A DNA stretch of 50,546 bases from the NCBI GenBank assembly GCA_947311485.1, contig CAMZLM010000081.1:1-50546 (forward strand), read 5' to 3'. Made by a program: the position numbers and the translations under genes. Below, piece after piece: positions 17,253 to 25,253 of this stretch (its first letter is position 1; each line of letters starts with the position of its first letter). Source of the DNA: an uncultured Paracoccaceae bacterium (GTDB lineage: Bacteria > Pseudomonadota > Alphaproteobacteria > Rhodobacterales > Rhodobacteraceae). The notes under the pieces were generated by a model. That model ran no database searches and was not told the origin of the DNA. It saw only the letters and a program-made list of their open reading frames with translations.

Positions 17253-17693
17253 ATGAATAATAACTTAAAACTGGTTCTGGCCCTGTTGGTTTTGGCCGTT
17301 GGTGGCGGAGCTTTGTGGATGTTGCAACGGCCTATGCCGATGGATGGATCGCAAATGGCGATGGCGGATGGCGGTCCGATTGCGGATGTAAAAATTCCGG
17401 CAGAACTGAGCAGTCTGGCCACGATCGGCAAGCGGGCCTTTGATGTCAAATGTGCGGCATGTCACGGGGCGAATGCTGCCGGGACACAGGGCAAAGCACC
17501 ACCGTTGGTGCATCAATACTATCGCCCCGGCCACCACGCGGATGCCGCATTTTTTCTGGCGGCACAAAACGGGGTACGGGCGCACCACTGGCGGTTTGGC
17601 GACATGCCCCCGGTGGAGGGTGTAACCAAAGGGGACATCAAGGGGATCGTTGCTTATGTACGCAGTCTGCAAAAAGAAAACGGCATTAATTGA
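17253..17693 (+). CDS. Membrane-anchored small c-type cytochrome with Met-rich linker
   Basis: 146 residues from ATG 17253 (AAGGAA upstream); the ORF-track start at 17250 is a TTG directly before it. An N-terminal helix (about 5-22) anchors the protein, followed by a Met-rich stretch (MLQRPMPMDGSQMAMADG, about 23-40) that resembles copper-binding methionine motifs. A single cytochrome c domain follows with CAACH at 67-71; the distal Met is probably in FGDMPPV. It would carry electrons in the periplasm. The CueR-type promoter and the Met-rich segment both point to copper, which is not usual for a plain electron carrier. The next gene is also a cytochrome c, 11 bp away. Confidence 0.82.
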   Translation: MNNNLKLVLALLVLAVGGGALWMLQRPMPMDGSQMAMADGGPIADVKIPAELSSLATIGKRAFDVKCAACHGANAAGTQGKAPPLVHQYYRPGHHADAAFFLAAQNGVRAHHWRFGDMPPVEGVTKGDIKGIVAYVRSLQKENGIN

Positions 17694-17704
17694 GGGGGTA
17701 TAAC

Positions 17705-18130
17705 ATGGGTTTACGTCATCTGGCTGGGGGATTGTGTTTGGCATTCCTCGCGCAACCGGTCGCTGCGCAACAGGATGTTAGTGCGGGTAAAGAGTTGTAT
17801 GCGGCTAATTGTGCGTCTTGTCACGGGGCCAAGCTCGAAGGGCAAAAACAATGGCAGCGGGCCGATGAGAACGGGGTTTTTCCGGCCCCGCCCCATGATG
17901 TAAATGGCCACACATGGCATCACGGTGACAAACTGTTGTTTGACTATACCAAATTGGGCGGGGCCAAGGCGCTTGCCGCGCGCGGTGTGGCGGATTTCAA
18001 CAGCGGCATGCCTGCATTTAAAGACGTGCTGTCGGATACGGAAATCCGCAATATCTGGGCGTTTATCAAGTCCACATGGCCAGCGCAGGCCCGGGCGGTA
18101 CAGGCAGAGCGTACCGCCGGGGAGGATTGA
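17705..18130 (+). CDS. Periplasmic small c-type cytochrome
   Basis: 141 residues with a cleavable signal (cut after PVAA) and one haem site CASCH at 36-40; the distal ligand is probably the Met of NSGMPAF. I start it at ATG 17705, with GAGGGGG upstream; the ORF-track start at 17690 is a TTG inside the preceding gene. It should be co-transcribed with the anchored cytochrome from the CueR-type promoter. The family is soluble class I cytochrome c; its redox partner is unknown. Confidence 0.82.
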   Translation: MGLRHLAGGLCLAFLAQPVAAQQDVSAGKELYAANCASCHGAKLEGQKQWQRADENGVFPAPPHDVNGHTWHHGDKLLFDYTKLGGAKALAARGVADFNSGMPAFKDVLSDTEIRNIWAFIKSTWPAQARAVQAERTAGED

Positions 18131-18142
18131 TCAACCCCGCTC

Positions 18143-18340
18143 CTAGGCGGGTGTTGCCGGATAGCCTTCTTCGGCCAGCGCCTGAATAATCACGTCTGTG
18201 CTCAGCGCAGAGATAACCTCCACGGATTTCTTGTCCAGATCCGTGGTGACCACCGCATCGGCATCAAGGCCGGCGATGGTTTTTTCAATTGCGGCAGTGC
18301 AATGGCCGCAGCTCATGTCGGGTACATTTAGTTTGATCAT
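18143..18340 (-). CDS. copZ: Copper chaperone CopZ (heavy-metal-associated domain)
   Basis: A 65-residue single HMA domain with the Cu(I)-binding MSCGHC motif (Cys11 and Cys14). It would ferry Cu(I) in the cytoplasm to CopA or CueR. AGGAGA lies upstream of the ATG. It is divergent from copA and has its own CueR-type promoter in the 175-bp gap. The stop codon overlaps a weak hairpin (CCCGC/GCGGG, 18136-18151) shared with the convergent cytochrome gene. Confidence 0.9.
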   Translation of the reverse strand: MIKLNVPDMSCGHCTAAIEKTIAGLDADAVVTTDLDKKSVEVISALSTDVIIQALAEEGYPATPA

Positions 18341-18369
18341 CGGTATCTCCTGAAACGATTTGGGAGAGG

Positions 18370-18398
18370 AGCTAAGGCTTCCCCCGCCGGAAGGTCAA
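18370..18398 (-). promoter_or_regulatory. CueR-type promoter for copZ
   Basis: Read on the minus strand: TTGACC (18398-18393), then CTTCC-ggcggg-GGAAG, a copper-type MerR dyad that overlaps the spacer. The -10 is less clear than in the other two (TTAGCT at 17 bp or TAGCTC at 18 bp). It lies about 30 bp upstream of the copZ start. Confidence 0.62.
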
Positions 18399-18415
18399 GC
18401 GCCGGTTAAAAATAA

Positions 18416-18431
18416 ATTCACAACTTGGAAT
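18416..18431 (+). promoter_or_regulatory. Second ATTC-N8-GAAT site, between copZ and copA
   Basis: ATTCACAACTTGGAAT matches the SqrR/BigR pattern ATTC-N8-GAAT and shares the ATTCAC start with the site at 17067. It lies exactly between the two divergent CueR-type promoters, 17 bp upstream of each -35, where a bound repressor could affect both. The inner part is not symmetric. Confidence 0.4.
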
Positions 18432-18447
18432 ATTTTCGCTCCCGGCC

Positions 18448-18478
18448 TTGACCTTCCCCCCACTGGAACCCCTATCTA
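18448..18478 (+). promoter_or_regulatory. CueR-type promoter for copA
   Basis: -35 TTGACC (18448-18453), a 19-bp spacer and -10 TATCTA (18473-18478). The dyad CTTCC-N7-GGAA overlaps the spacer, with the same 7-bp gap as in the E. coli copA promoter as remembered. The -10 ends 37 bp upstream of the copA start. Confidence 0.78.
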
Positions 18479-18515
18479 GAGAAGCGAAACAGTCATTTTG
18501 ACAGAGGTAATCCCG

Positions 18516-21020
18516 ATGGATTCGCAACAGAGTGTTACATTTCAAATCGAAGGCATGACCTGTGCGTCCTGCGTTGGTCGTGCCGAACGGGCGCTGGCCA
18601 AAGTGGATGGCGTGCAGAGTGTTTCGGTTAATCTGGCCAACGAGACCGCGCAGGTGGTGTATGATGCGCCTGCCGATATTCCGGCTTTGCTGGATGCGCT
18701 GACCGATGCCGGTTATCCGGCGGCGACGCAGGAAATCACCCTGAATGTGGAGGGGATGACCTGTGCATCCTGTGTGGGGCGTGTCGAGCGAGCCTTGCGA
18801 AAAGCAGCGGGGGTGCTGGAGGCATCGGTTAATCTGGCCACGGAAACCGCCACGGTGCGGTTTGCCGAACGGGTGATTGAACCGCGCGACATTGCGGCGA
18901 TCGTGACGGATGCCGGTTATCCGGCCAAACTTAAGGACGCGGAGAAACCCCGCGATATGAACCGCAAGGCCAAAGAGGCCGCACATTTGAAAACCATGTT
19001 GATTATCGCGGCGGTGCTGGCGATTCCGGTGTTTGTGCTGGAAATGGGGGGGCATGTGTTTCCGGGGTTTCGGGATCTTGTCAACAGCACGTTGGGCGAA
19101 CAGAACAGCCGCTTGTTGCAGTTCGTTTTAACCACGGTGGTATTATTCTGGCCGGGCCGAGCGTTTTACACCAAGGGATTTCCGGCATTGTTCAAGGCCG
19201 CACCGGACATGAATTCGCTGGTGGCGCTGGGAACATCTGCCGCCTATGGGTTTTCGCTGATCTCGACTTTTGTGCCGTCATGGCTGCCGGAGGGAACGGC
19301 GAATGTCTATTACGAGGCAGCCGCCGTGATTGTCGTGCTGATCCTGCTGGGCAGGTACCTGGAAGCCCGCGCCAAGGGACGTACTGGCGAAGCCATCCGC
19401 AAGCTGGTCGGCCTACAGGCCAAATCTGCTCGTGTGGAACGCGACGGCACGGTGGTAGAACTGCCGATTGCGGATATTGTTGTGGGTGACGTGATCCATG
19501 TGCGCCCCGGTGAAAAAATCGCGGTCGATGGCGAGGTGCTGGACGGTGCGTCCTATGTGGATGAAAGCATGATCAGCGGCGAGCCGGTGCCGGTAGAGAA
19601 AACCAAAGGCGGCGAGGTTGTCGGCGGCACTGTCAACGGTACCGGTGCGTTGACGTTTCGGGCGACCAAGGTGGGTGGCGATACCATGTTGGCGCAGATC
19701 ATCGCCATGGTCGAGCAGGCGCAGGGGGCCAAGCTGCCGATTCAGGGTATTGTGGACCAGATCACCGCGTGGTTTGTACCGGCGGTGATGGCGGTAGCGA
19801 CGCTGACGGTCTTGGTCTGGATGATTTTTGGTCCTGATCCGGCGCTGGGCTTTGCGCTGGTGGCCGGTGTGGCAGTACTGATTATTGCCTGTCCCTGTGC
19901 GATGGGGCTGGCGACGCCGACGTCTATTATGGTTGGCACCGGGCGTGCCGCTGAAATGGGGGTACTGTTTCGCAAGGGGGATGCGTTGCAATCGCTGCAA
20001 GAGGCAGGGATTGTGGCGGTGGACAAAACCGGCACCCTGACCGAAGGCCGCCCGGAGCTGACCGATTTCAAACTGGCGGACGGGTTTGACGAGTCCGAAG
20101 TGCTGGCCATGGTGGCGGCAGTGGAAGACCGTTCCGAACACCCGATTGCCGAAGCCATCGTGCGCGGGGCCAAGGCCAAAGGACTGATGCTGCCGGAGAT
20201 CACCGAGTTTATTTCCATCACGGGCTATGGTGTGCAGGCGCAGGTGAACGGGCACCATGTTATGATCGGTGCGGACCGGTTCATGACCCGCGAAGATGTG
20301 CAACTGGCCCGGCTGGCCGATCAGGGGGATGCGCTGGGTAAAAAGGGCAAAACCCCGCTGTATGCCGCTGTTGACGGTGTGGCCGCAGCGGTGATTGCGG
20401 TATCCGATCCGATCAAGGCGAATACGCCTGCCGCAATTGAGGGGCTGCATGCGCTGGGGCTCAAGGTGGCGATGATTACGGGCGATAACCAAGGCACTGC
20501 CGATGCGATTGCCCGCGAATTGGGCATCGACCACGTGATTGCCGAAGTCCTGCCCGAAGGCAAGGTTCAGGCGCTTGAGGCCCTGCGCGCCGGCGGGGCA
20601 AAGCTAGCCTTTGTCGGGGATGGCATCAACGATGCGCCTGCGTTGGCTGCGGCGGATGTGGGGGTGGCCATCGGCACCGGCACGGATGTGGCGATCGAGG
20701 CCGCCGATGTGGTGCTGATGTCGGGTGAATTGACCGGTGTGGTCAACGCGTTTCACATCAGCCAGAAAACCATGGCCAATATCCGGCAAAACCTGTTTTG
20801 GGCGTTCGGCTATAACACCCTCCTAATTCCGGTGGCTGCCGGGGCGCTCTATCCGGTCTGGGGGATCATGCTGTCGCCGATGCTGGCGGCGGGGGCAATG
20901 TCCTTGTCCAGCGTATTCGTGCTGACAAACGCGCTGCGCCTGCGCTGGGTGAAACCGTTGCAGGCCGAAACATCACAGGGGGCTACGGCCCCGTCGCTGC
21001 AAACCGCAGCAGCAGAATAA
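18516..21020 (+). CDS. copA: Cu(I)-exporting P1B-type ATPase CopA
   Basis: 834 residues from ATG 18516 (AGAGG upstream). Two N-terminal HMA domains each carry GMTCASC (Cys16/19 and about Cys83/86). Eight hydrophobic segments follow, with the CPC metal-entry motif in TM6 ([13 protein letters not shown], about 459-461), phosphorylation site DKTGTLT (Asp503), nucleotide-domain SEHPIAEAI and the hinge [10 protein letters not shown] (about Asp702). The last helices contain [11 protein letters not shown] and [14 protein letters not shown], the Cu(I) signature residues of CopA. It pumps Cu(I) out of the cytoplasm. It is controlled by the CueR-type promoter and followed 16 bp later by cueR. Confidence 0.96.
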   Translation: MDSQQSVTFQIEGMTCASCVGRAERALAKVDGVQSVSVNLANETAQVVYDAPADIPALLDALTDAGYPAATQEITLNVEGMTCASCVGRVERALRKAAGVLEASVNLATETATVRFAERVIEPRDIAAIVTDAGYPAKLKDAEKPRDMNRKAKEAAHLKTMLIIAAVLAIPVFVLEMGGHVFPGFRDLVNSTLGEQNSRLLQFVLTTVVLFWPGRAFYTKGFPALFKAAPDMNSLVALGTSAAYGFSLISTFVPSWLPEGTANVYYEAAAVIVVLILLGRYLEARAKGRTGEAIRKLVGLQAKSARVERDGTVVELPIADIVVGDVIHVRPGEKIAVDGEVLDGASYVDESMISGEPVPVEKTKGGEVVGGTVNGTGALTFRATKVGGDTMLAQIIAMVEQAQGAKLPIQGIVDQITAWFVPAVMAVATLTVLVWMIFGPDPALGFALVAGVAVLIIACPCAMGLATPTSIMVGTGRAAEMGVLFRKGDALQSLQEAGIVAVDKTGTLTEGRPELTDFKLADGFDESEVLAMVAAVEDRSEHPIAEAIVRGAKAKGLMLPEITEFISITGYGVQAQVNGHHVMIGADRFMTREDVQLARLADQGDALGKKGKTPLYAAVDGVAAAVIAVSDPIKANTPAAIEGLHALGLKVAMITGDNQGTADAIARELGIDHVIAEVLPEGKVQALEALRAGGAKLAFVGDGINDAPALAAADVGVAIGTGTDVAIEAADVVLMSGELTGVVNAFHISQKTMANIRQNLFWAFGYNTLLIPVAAGALYPVWGIMLSPMLAAGAMSLSSVFVLTNALRLRWVKPLQAETSQGATAPSLQTAAAE

Positions 21021-21036
21021 TCAAGGAGTATCACAA

Positions 21037-21423
21037 ATGAACATTGGAAGCGTATCCGCCCAATCAGGCCTGTCCGCAAAAACCATCCGTTACTATGAGG
21101 ATATCGGGCTGGTGAAACCCCTGCGCGACACCAATGGATATCGGTCGTTTCAGGAGAAGGAGCTGCACAAGCTGACCTTTCTCAGCCGAGCGCGTGCGCT
21201 TGGGTTCACCATCGAGGATTGCCGCGCATTGCTGGCGCTGTACGAGGACGAAACCCGTGCCAGTGCCGACGTAAAACGCATTGCGCAAGAACAGCTGCAG
21301 ATGATTGAGAAAAAACTGGTAGACCTGCAGAACATGCATGACACGCTGTCCCACCTGATCGATGAATGTGCCGGCGATCATCGGCCCGATTGCCCGATTC
21401 TGAAGGATCTGGGCAAGGTTTAA
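21037..21423 (+). CDS. cueR: Copper-responsive MerR-family activator CueR
   Basis: 128 residues: N-terminal MerR winged helix (SGLSAKTIRYYEDIGLV...GYRSF), dimerisation coiled coil, and C-terminal metal loop C-AGDHRPD-C (Cys111 and Cys119). The CX7C spacing is that of Cu(I)/Ag(I)/Au(I)-sensing CueR/HmrR. AAGGAG lies upstream. Co-transcribed with copA, it would autoregulate through the copA promoter and act on the three CueR-type promoters nearby. Confidence 0.94.
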   Translation: MNIGSVSAQSGLSAKTIRYYEDIGLVKPLRDTNGYRSFQEKELHKLTFLSRARALGFTIEDCRALLALYEDETRASADVKRIAQEQLQMIEKKLVDLQNMHDTLSHLIDECAGDHRPDCPILKDLGKV

Positions 21424-21428
21424 TTGTG

Positions 21429-21647
21429 ATGAAACGCTGCCTGCGCGATAAAATGATCGAGGTCTGCGACCGTAAAATCGCCCAAAAGGGTGAAGGTGTC
21501 GGCCTGTCATTTTATGCTTTTTTCGCGAACAAAAACGACAATCCGGAATTGTTGATGCAGGCGGCTGAGTGGTGGATAAAAACCCACGAGCTTGACCATT
21601 TTGAAAAGGCCGCGAAAATCAAACAGATGGTTTTGGACGGGTTGTAA
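21429..21647 (+). CDS. Small conserved-looking protein of unknown function after cueR
   Basis: 72 residues from ATG 21429, 5 bp after the cueR stop (GTG 21426 is a possible alternative; the longer ORF-track start lies inside cueR). It is soluble and rich in charged residues. The C-terminal stretch ELDHFEKAAKIKQMVLDGL resembles the UVR-type helical motif (FExAAxLRD) seen in UvrB/UvrC and McsA. Two cysteines (CLRDKMIEVC) could bind metal. It probably belongs to the copA-cueR transcript. Function unknown. Confidence 0.65.
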   Translation: MKRCLRDKMIEVCDRKIAQKGEGVGLSFYAFFANKNDNPELLMQAAEWWIKTHELDHFEKAAKIKQMVLDGL

Positions 21648-21673
21648 AAAGGTGGGGGTCTACCCCGCCTTTT
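21646..21673 (+). terminator. Bidirectional intrinsic terminator
   Basis: AAAAGG-T-GGGG and CCCC-G-CCTTTT pair with one G-U around a GTCTA-type loop. It is A-tailed to the left and T-tailed to the right. It ends both the copA-cueR transcript and the convergent ribF transcript. Confidence 0.82.
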
Positions 21674-22601
21674 CCAGTATCGCCCGACACTTCACACAAT
21701 CGTCTTTCATCGTGACAATCAGGTCGTCGATGTTGTCAAACTTGGCTTCGGGGCGCAGGTAATCGACCAGCGCGACAGACACATGCGTGCCATAGAGGTC
21801 GCTCTCGAAATCCAGAACATGCACTTCCAGATTGGGGGCGTTGATGCCGAATGTCGGGCGTTCGCCCAGCGATGCCGCGCCCAGATAGGTGCCTTTGTGC
21901 GGGCCGCTCAGCACGTCGAAAAACACCGCATAGACGCCGAATTTCGGCAGGTGTAGACCCTTCATCGACAGGTTGGCCGTGGGAAAGCCCAGATCGCGGC
22001 CGCGCTGGTCTCCCTTTTCAACAATGCCTTCGATCCGGTGCCAATGGCCCAGTATCCGTGCGGCGCATTCGGGTTTTCCTTCGCGCAATTCCTTGCGGAT
22101 CGCAGTAGAGGAATAATCCCCCTGTGCATCGGTCACAAGCGGGGCGATGGTAACGCCGAAACCGTGGGTTTCACCCATTTTCTGCAATAGCTTTGCATCG
22201 CCTGTTCGTCCCTTGCCGAAACGGAAATCCGCCCCGACCACCAGATGCCGGATGCCCAGACCATCGCGCAGCACATCGCGCACGAAATCTTCGGCTGGTT
22301 TGGCTGCCAGTTCGGCATTGAAAGGCAGCTCGTACAGTTGATCCACCCCCAGCTTTTCAAACCGAGTGGCGCGGGCATCGGCGGACATCAGGCGGAAATC
22401 CGGTGCATCCGGTTGAAAAAAAGCACGCGGGTGCGGTTCAAACGTGACTACCCCCAACGGGGCCGATAACCCCGCCGCTGCTGCCCGTGCCAGCGCCAGT
22501 ACCGATTGGTGTCCCAGATGTACTCCGTCAAAATTGCCCATGGCAACGGCTGCGCCCTGATCGTTCGAGGTCAAACCGGTAAAGCTATTGTGACGTTTCA
22601 T
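21660..22601 (-). CDS. ribF: Bifunctional riboflavin kinase/FAD synthetase RibF
   Basis: 313 residues from the ATG at 22601, giving MKRHNSFTG; the ORF-track start 19 codons upstream is inside the neighbouring gene region. The N-terminal nucleotidyltransferase half has GNFDGVHLGHQ and the FAD-synthetase block YSSTAIRKEL; the C-terminal flavokinase half has GRDLGFPTANL, HLPKFGVYAV and the ERPTFG-type region. It converts riboflavin to FMN and FAD in the cytoplasm. No FMN riboswitch is visible upstream. Confidence 0.95.
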   Translation of the reverse strand: MKRHNSFTGLTSNDQGAAVAMGNFDGVHLGHQSVLALARAAAAGLSAPLGVVTFEPHPRAFFQPDAPDFRLMSADARATRFEKLGVDQLYELPFNAELAAKPAEDFVRDVLRDGLGIRHLVVGADFRFGKGRTGDAKLLQKMGETHGFGVTIAPLVTDAQGDYSSTAIRKELREGKPECAARILGHWHRIEGIVEKGDQRGRDLGFPTANLSMKGLHLPKFGVYAVFFDVLSGPHKGTYLGAASLGERPTFGINAPNLEVHVLDFESDLYGTHVSVALVDYLRPEAKFDNIDDLIVTMKDDCVKCRAILEKAG

Positions 22602-22654
22602 GGTGGGCCTTTCACTGTGGGGTTGTCCCCCCTTAAAATGCCAAACCGGTTGGG

Positions 22655-24580
22655 TCAATGGTCGGTCATAATGCCTTGGCCAATGGTTTTGCGTAAAAAT
22701 GCCAGGATCAGTGCCATCTGTTTGGCGGTGCTGTCCAGATCGCCGCCACCACCATGGCCACCTTTGGCAAATTCATAAAACCGTGGCGCATGTCCGGCAT
22801 CGCGTAATTTGGCCACCATGCGGCGGGCGTGGCTGGGATCAACGCGGTCATCGCTTTGATGCGTGTAAAACAGGGACGGCGGATAGGCCGTGCTGTCCGC
22901 AGGGGTGATTTGGTGGAGCGGCGAATAGGCCAGAAGATGTTCCCGGTCAGCAGGGGTGTCGGGATCGCCATATTCATCAATCCAGGCCTGACCGGCTGCA
23001 AATAGGTGAAAACGGGTCATGTCCAGCACCGGCACGCCGCTGATAATGGCCCCGAAATATTGCGGATAGCGGGTGAGCATCACGCCGGTCAAAAGCCCGC
23101 CATTGGAACCGCCCTCACAGGAAATACGCGCGGGACAGGACAGGCCGCGTGCGGCAATATCTGCGGCGATGCTCTTGAAATCCTCGAATGCCTTGTGGCG
23201 TTTGTTGCCCTTGGCTGCCAAATGCCAGTCAGGGCCAAATTCCGCCCCGCCGCGAATATAGGCCACCGCAAAACCGCCGCCGCGTTGCAGCCAGGTTTTG
23301 CCGGCAATTCCCAGATAATTGAACGGGTAGAGCGATGACGCAAATCCACCGTAGCCGTACATCCGTATCGGTGTCTGGTCGGTGGGATTGGCGGGCAAGG
23401 CAATATGGTAGGGGATTTTTGTGCCGTCATCCGAAATGGCATAATTCAGCTGTACCTGCATGCCTGTTGCATCAAAACGGGGCGTTGTGTGGTGGATTTC
23501 CTGCAGAGTGTCGGGGGTATCTGGATCAAACAGAAAGGTGGTGGGCGGGACAATCAGGCCAAGAGCCGTGATCAGGAGCCGGTTGTCGCCGGATTGATGA
23601 TCTGCATTCAGCAGGTGAAAATTGACAAAATCACATCCGTCGGGCAGGGGGATTTCCTGTGTCGTTGTGTCCGGTCCGGTCAGGTTTTTGCGAAACAGGC
23701 GCGGGATCAGGTTTTCGTGGGTTTGCCAGTAGATCCAGTTCTGGCTCAGAAAGTAATTTCCCAAAAACTGCGTATCCGATGCCGCGAACAATCGTTCGGC
23801 ATTCGTAACCGCATTCAAGGGGGCAAGCATCAGGTCACCGGCTGTATATGCGCCGGTTTCTGCCGGGGAAAAGGCAACATGTGTGGCGTTGATGTCCTTG
23901 GTGGATTTCAACGGTAGTGGCAGTTTGCGCATATTTTTCGGGTCGGTGCCGATAAAAACAATGGATTGGCCAATGTCCACATAGCGAAAGAAAAACAACA
24001 GAGGCGGCCCGTTGGCGGTAATTTCCACATGCGCATAAAGCGAGACATCGTTTTTGTCGGCCTCAAACACAATCGGCGCGTCATGCAGGTCTTGGCCGCG
24101 CCGCACCTGTTTGGCTACCCGCGCCCAACCGGATGTGGTGGCATTGCCAGCCCCGGCACTGGTGCAAACCAGCAGGCTGTCCGCATCCATCCACACCGTA
24201 TCGGCCTTGGCGGCGGGAATATCAAACCCGTCGTCGGGGTGGGTCTTGGTCGCGCAATCAAATTCCAGAAAACGACACCGGTCCGATCCGTCATCGGCAA
24301 GGATCAACAGCACCTGTTGCGGGTTGGCAGGATTGGCCGAGACCCCTTTCCAAACCCAGTTGTGGTCTTCATGCCGGCAAAAACCGTCCAGATCGAAAAC
24401 CGTTTCCCATTGGCAGGAGGCATCGGGCTTTTCACATGCCGGAATGCGCCGCCAAAGCCCCTTGGGGTTGGTGCTGTCCTGATGGAAATCATACCAGTAT
24501 TCGCCCCGTTGACGGTAATGAAAGGCCTTGTCCGGGTCTTGCAGAATATCCGCAATGGTCGCCCTGTCCTGTTCGAACAA
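22655..24580 (-). CDS. S9A prolyl oligopeptidase family serine peptidase
   Basis: At least 641 residues. The seven-bladed beta-propeller half is followed by an alpha/beta-hydrolase half with nucleophile in EGGSNGGLL, Asp in HQSDDRVDP and His in KGGHGGGGD. It cleaves after Pro in short peptides, with no signal seen. The 24580 start is a TTG, the first ordinary start codon in frame, but coding clearly extends upstream: the same frame reads KYLSLEQNT and onward, matching the usual N terminus of the family, back to a CTG at 24691 that overlaps the MaoC stop (CTGA). No ATG, GTG or TTG exists in between. Full length from the CTG would be 678 residues, close to the family norm. Confidence 0.88.
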   Translation of the reverse strand: MFEQDRATIADILQDPDKAFHYRQRGEYWYDFHQDSTNPKGLWRRIPACEKPDASCQWETVFDLDGFCRHEDHNWVWKGVSANPANPQQVLLILADDGSDRCRFLEFDCATKTHPDDGFDIPAAKADTVWMDADSLLVCTSAGAGNATTSGWARVAKQVRRGQDLHDAPIVFEADKNDVSLYAHVEITANGPPLLFFFRYVDIGQSIVFIGTDPKNMRKLPLPLKSTKDINATHVAFSPAETGAYTAGDLMLAPLNAVTNAERLFAASDTQFLGNYFLSQNWIYWQTHENLIPRLFRKNLTGPDTTTQEIPLPDGCDFVNFHLLNADHQSGDNRLLITALGLIVPPTTFLFDPDTPDTLQEIHHTTPRFDATGMQVQLNYAISDDGTKIPYHIALPANPTDQTPIRMYGYGGFASSLYPFNYLGIAGKTWLQRGGGFAVAYIRGGAEFGPDWHLAAKGNKRHKAFEDFKSIAADIAARGLSCPARISCEGGSNGGLLTGVMLTRYPQYFGAIISGVPVLDMTRFHLFAAGQAWIDEYGDPDTPADREHLLAYSPLHQITPADSTAYPPSLFYTHQSDDRVDPSHARRMVAKLRDAGHAPRFYEFAKGGHGGGGDLDSTAKQMALILAFLRKTIGQGIMTDH

Positions 24581-24687
24581 GCGATCAAACAGGGCGGTTT
24601 CGGTTTCCTGATTACGGGCCAGAACAAAGTGACGCGTATCCGCGGTGTTTTGTTCCAGTGACAGGTATTTTGCGGTTTTGATAGGGA

Positions 24688-25134
24688 TCAGCCTTGGTTG
24701 CGGGACGGCGCCAGCACCAGTGCTTCGCCTTTCATCACCAGTTTATCCCCGACCCGACAGGCACAATCAAGTCGCACACGGCGCTTTTCGGGGAAAATCT
24801 CGGCAACGGTGATGGTGGCTGTTACATGGTCTCCGGGGCGCACGGGGGCCAGAAACTGCATTTCCTGTTTCAGGTACACCGCCCCGTGTCCCGGCAGCTG
24901 TTCACCGATAATGGCGGACAATAACGCGCCGGTCAGCATCCCGTGGGCGATACGACCGTTGAACATGGTAGCATTTGCATAGTCGTCATCCAGATGCAGC
25001 GGATTATAGTCTTCGCTGACCTGCGCATACATGTTGATGTCGTGATCCGTGAATGTCTTGGAGATCGAACGGGTAAGGCCCACGTGCATATCTTCAATAT
25101 AAATGGTGCCGATTTCGATGTTGGTACGGGGCAT
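24688..25134 (-). CDS. MaoC-like (R)-specific enoyl-CoA hydratase
   Basis: 148-residue single hot-dog domain. The hydratase catalytic motif is visible: SEDYNPLHLDDDYA (Asp and His), followed by NGRIAHGMLTGALLSAIIG. It would hydrate trans-2-enoyl-CoA to (R)-3-hydroxyacyl-CoA, as PhaJ does for polyhydroxyalkanoate precursor supply, or act in a degradation route. Its stop overlaps the extended reading frame of the S9 peptidase. Confidence 0.85.
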   Translation of the reverse strand: MPRTNIEIGTIYIEDMHVGLTRSISKTFTDHDINMYAQVSEDYNPLHLDDDYANATMFNGRIAHGMLTGALLSAIIGEQLPGHGAVYLKQEMQFLAPVRPGDHVTATITVAEIFPEKRRVRLDCACRVGDKLVMKGEALVLAPSRNQG

Positions 25135-25158
25135 GGGCGTGACCTTTGCAGATGGGTT

Positions 25159-25252
25159 TTGCCTGTGGTTTAGGCAGGCAAGATGGTCAGGTCAAGCGCG
25201 CTCGCGTAATTAACCTGCTAGATTACAGTCCAAATTGTAATATTATTACGCG
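25159..25252 (-). promoter_or_regulatory. Intergenic dyads upstream of the MaoC-like gene
   Basis: Two separate inverted repeats lie in this gap: TTGCCTG/CAGGCAA (25159-25181), in the leader of the MaoC-like gene, and CGCGTAAT/ATTACGCG (25203-25210 and 25245-25252), which encloses an AT-rich stretch with GTAATATTATTAC. They could be operator sites for the MaoC-like gene, or the outer one could end the HAD gene transcript upstream. No regulator is assigned. Confidence 0.3.
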
Positions 25253-25253
25253 T

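Noticed and set aside
18136-18151. CCCGC/GCGGG hairpin between the second cytochrome and copZ
   Set aside because: Only five base pairs, no U-tract on either side; too weak to call as a terminator.
22602-22654. FMN riboswitch upstream of ribF
   Set aside because: The gap is about 50 bp and has none of the conserved RFN element sequence.
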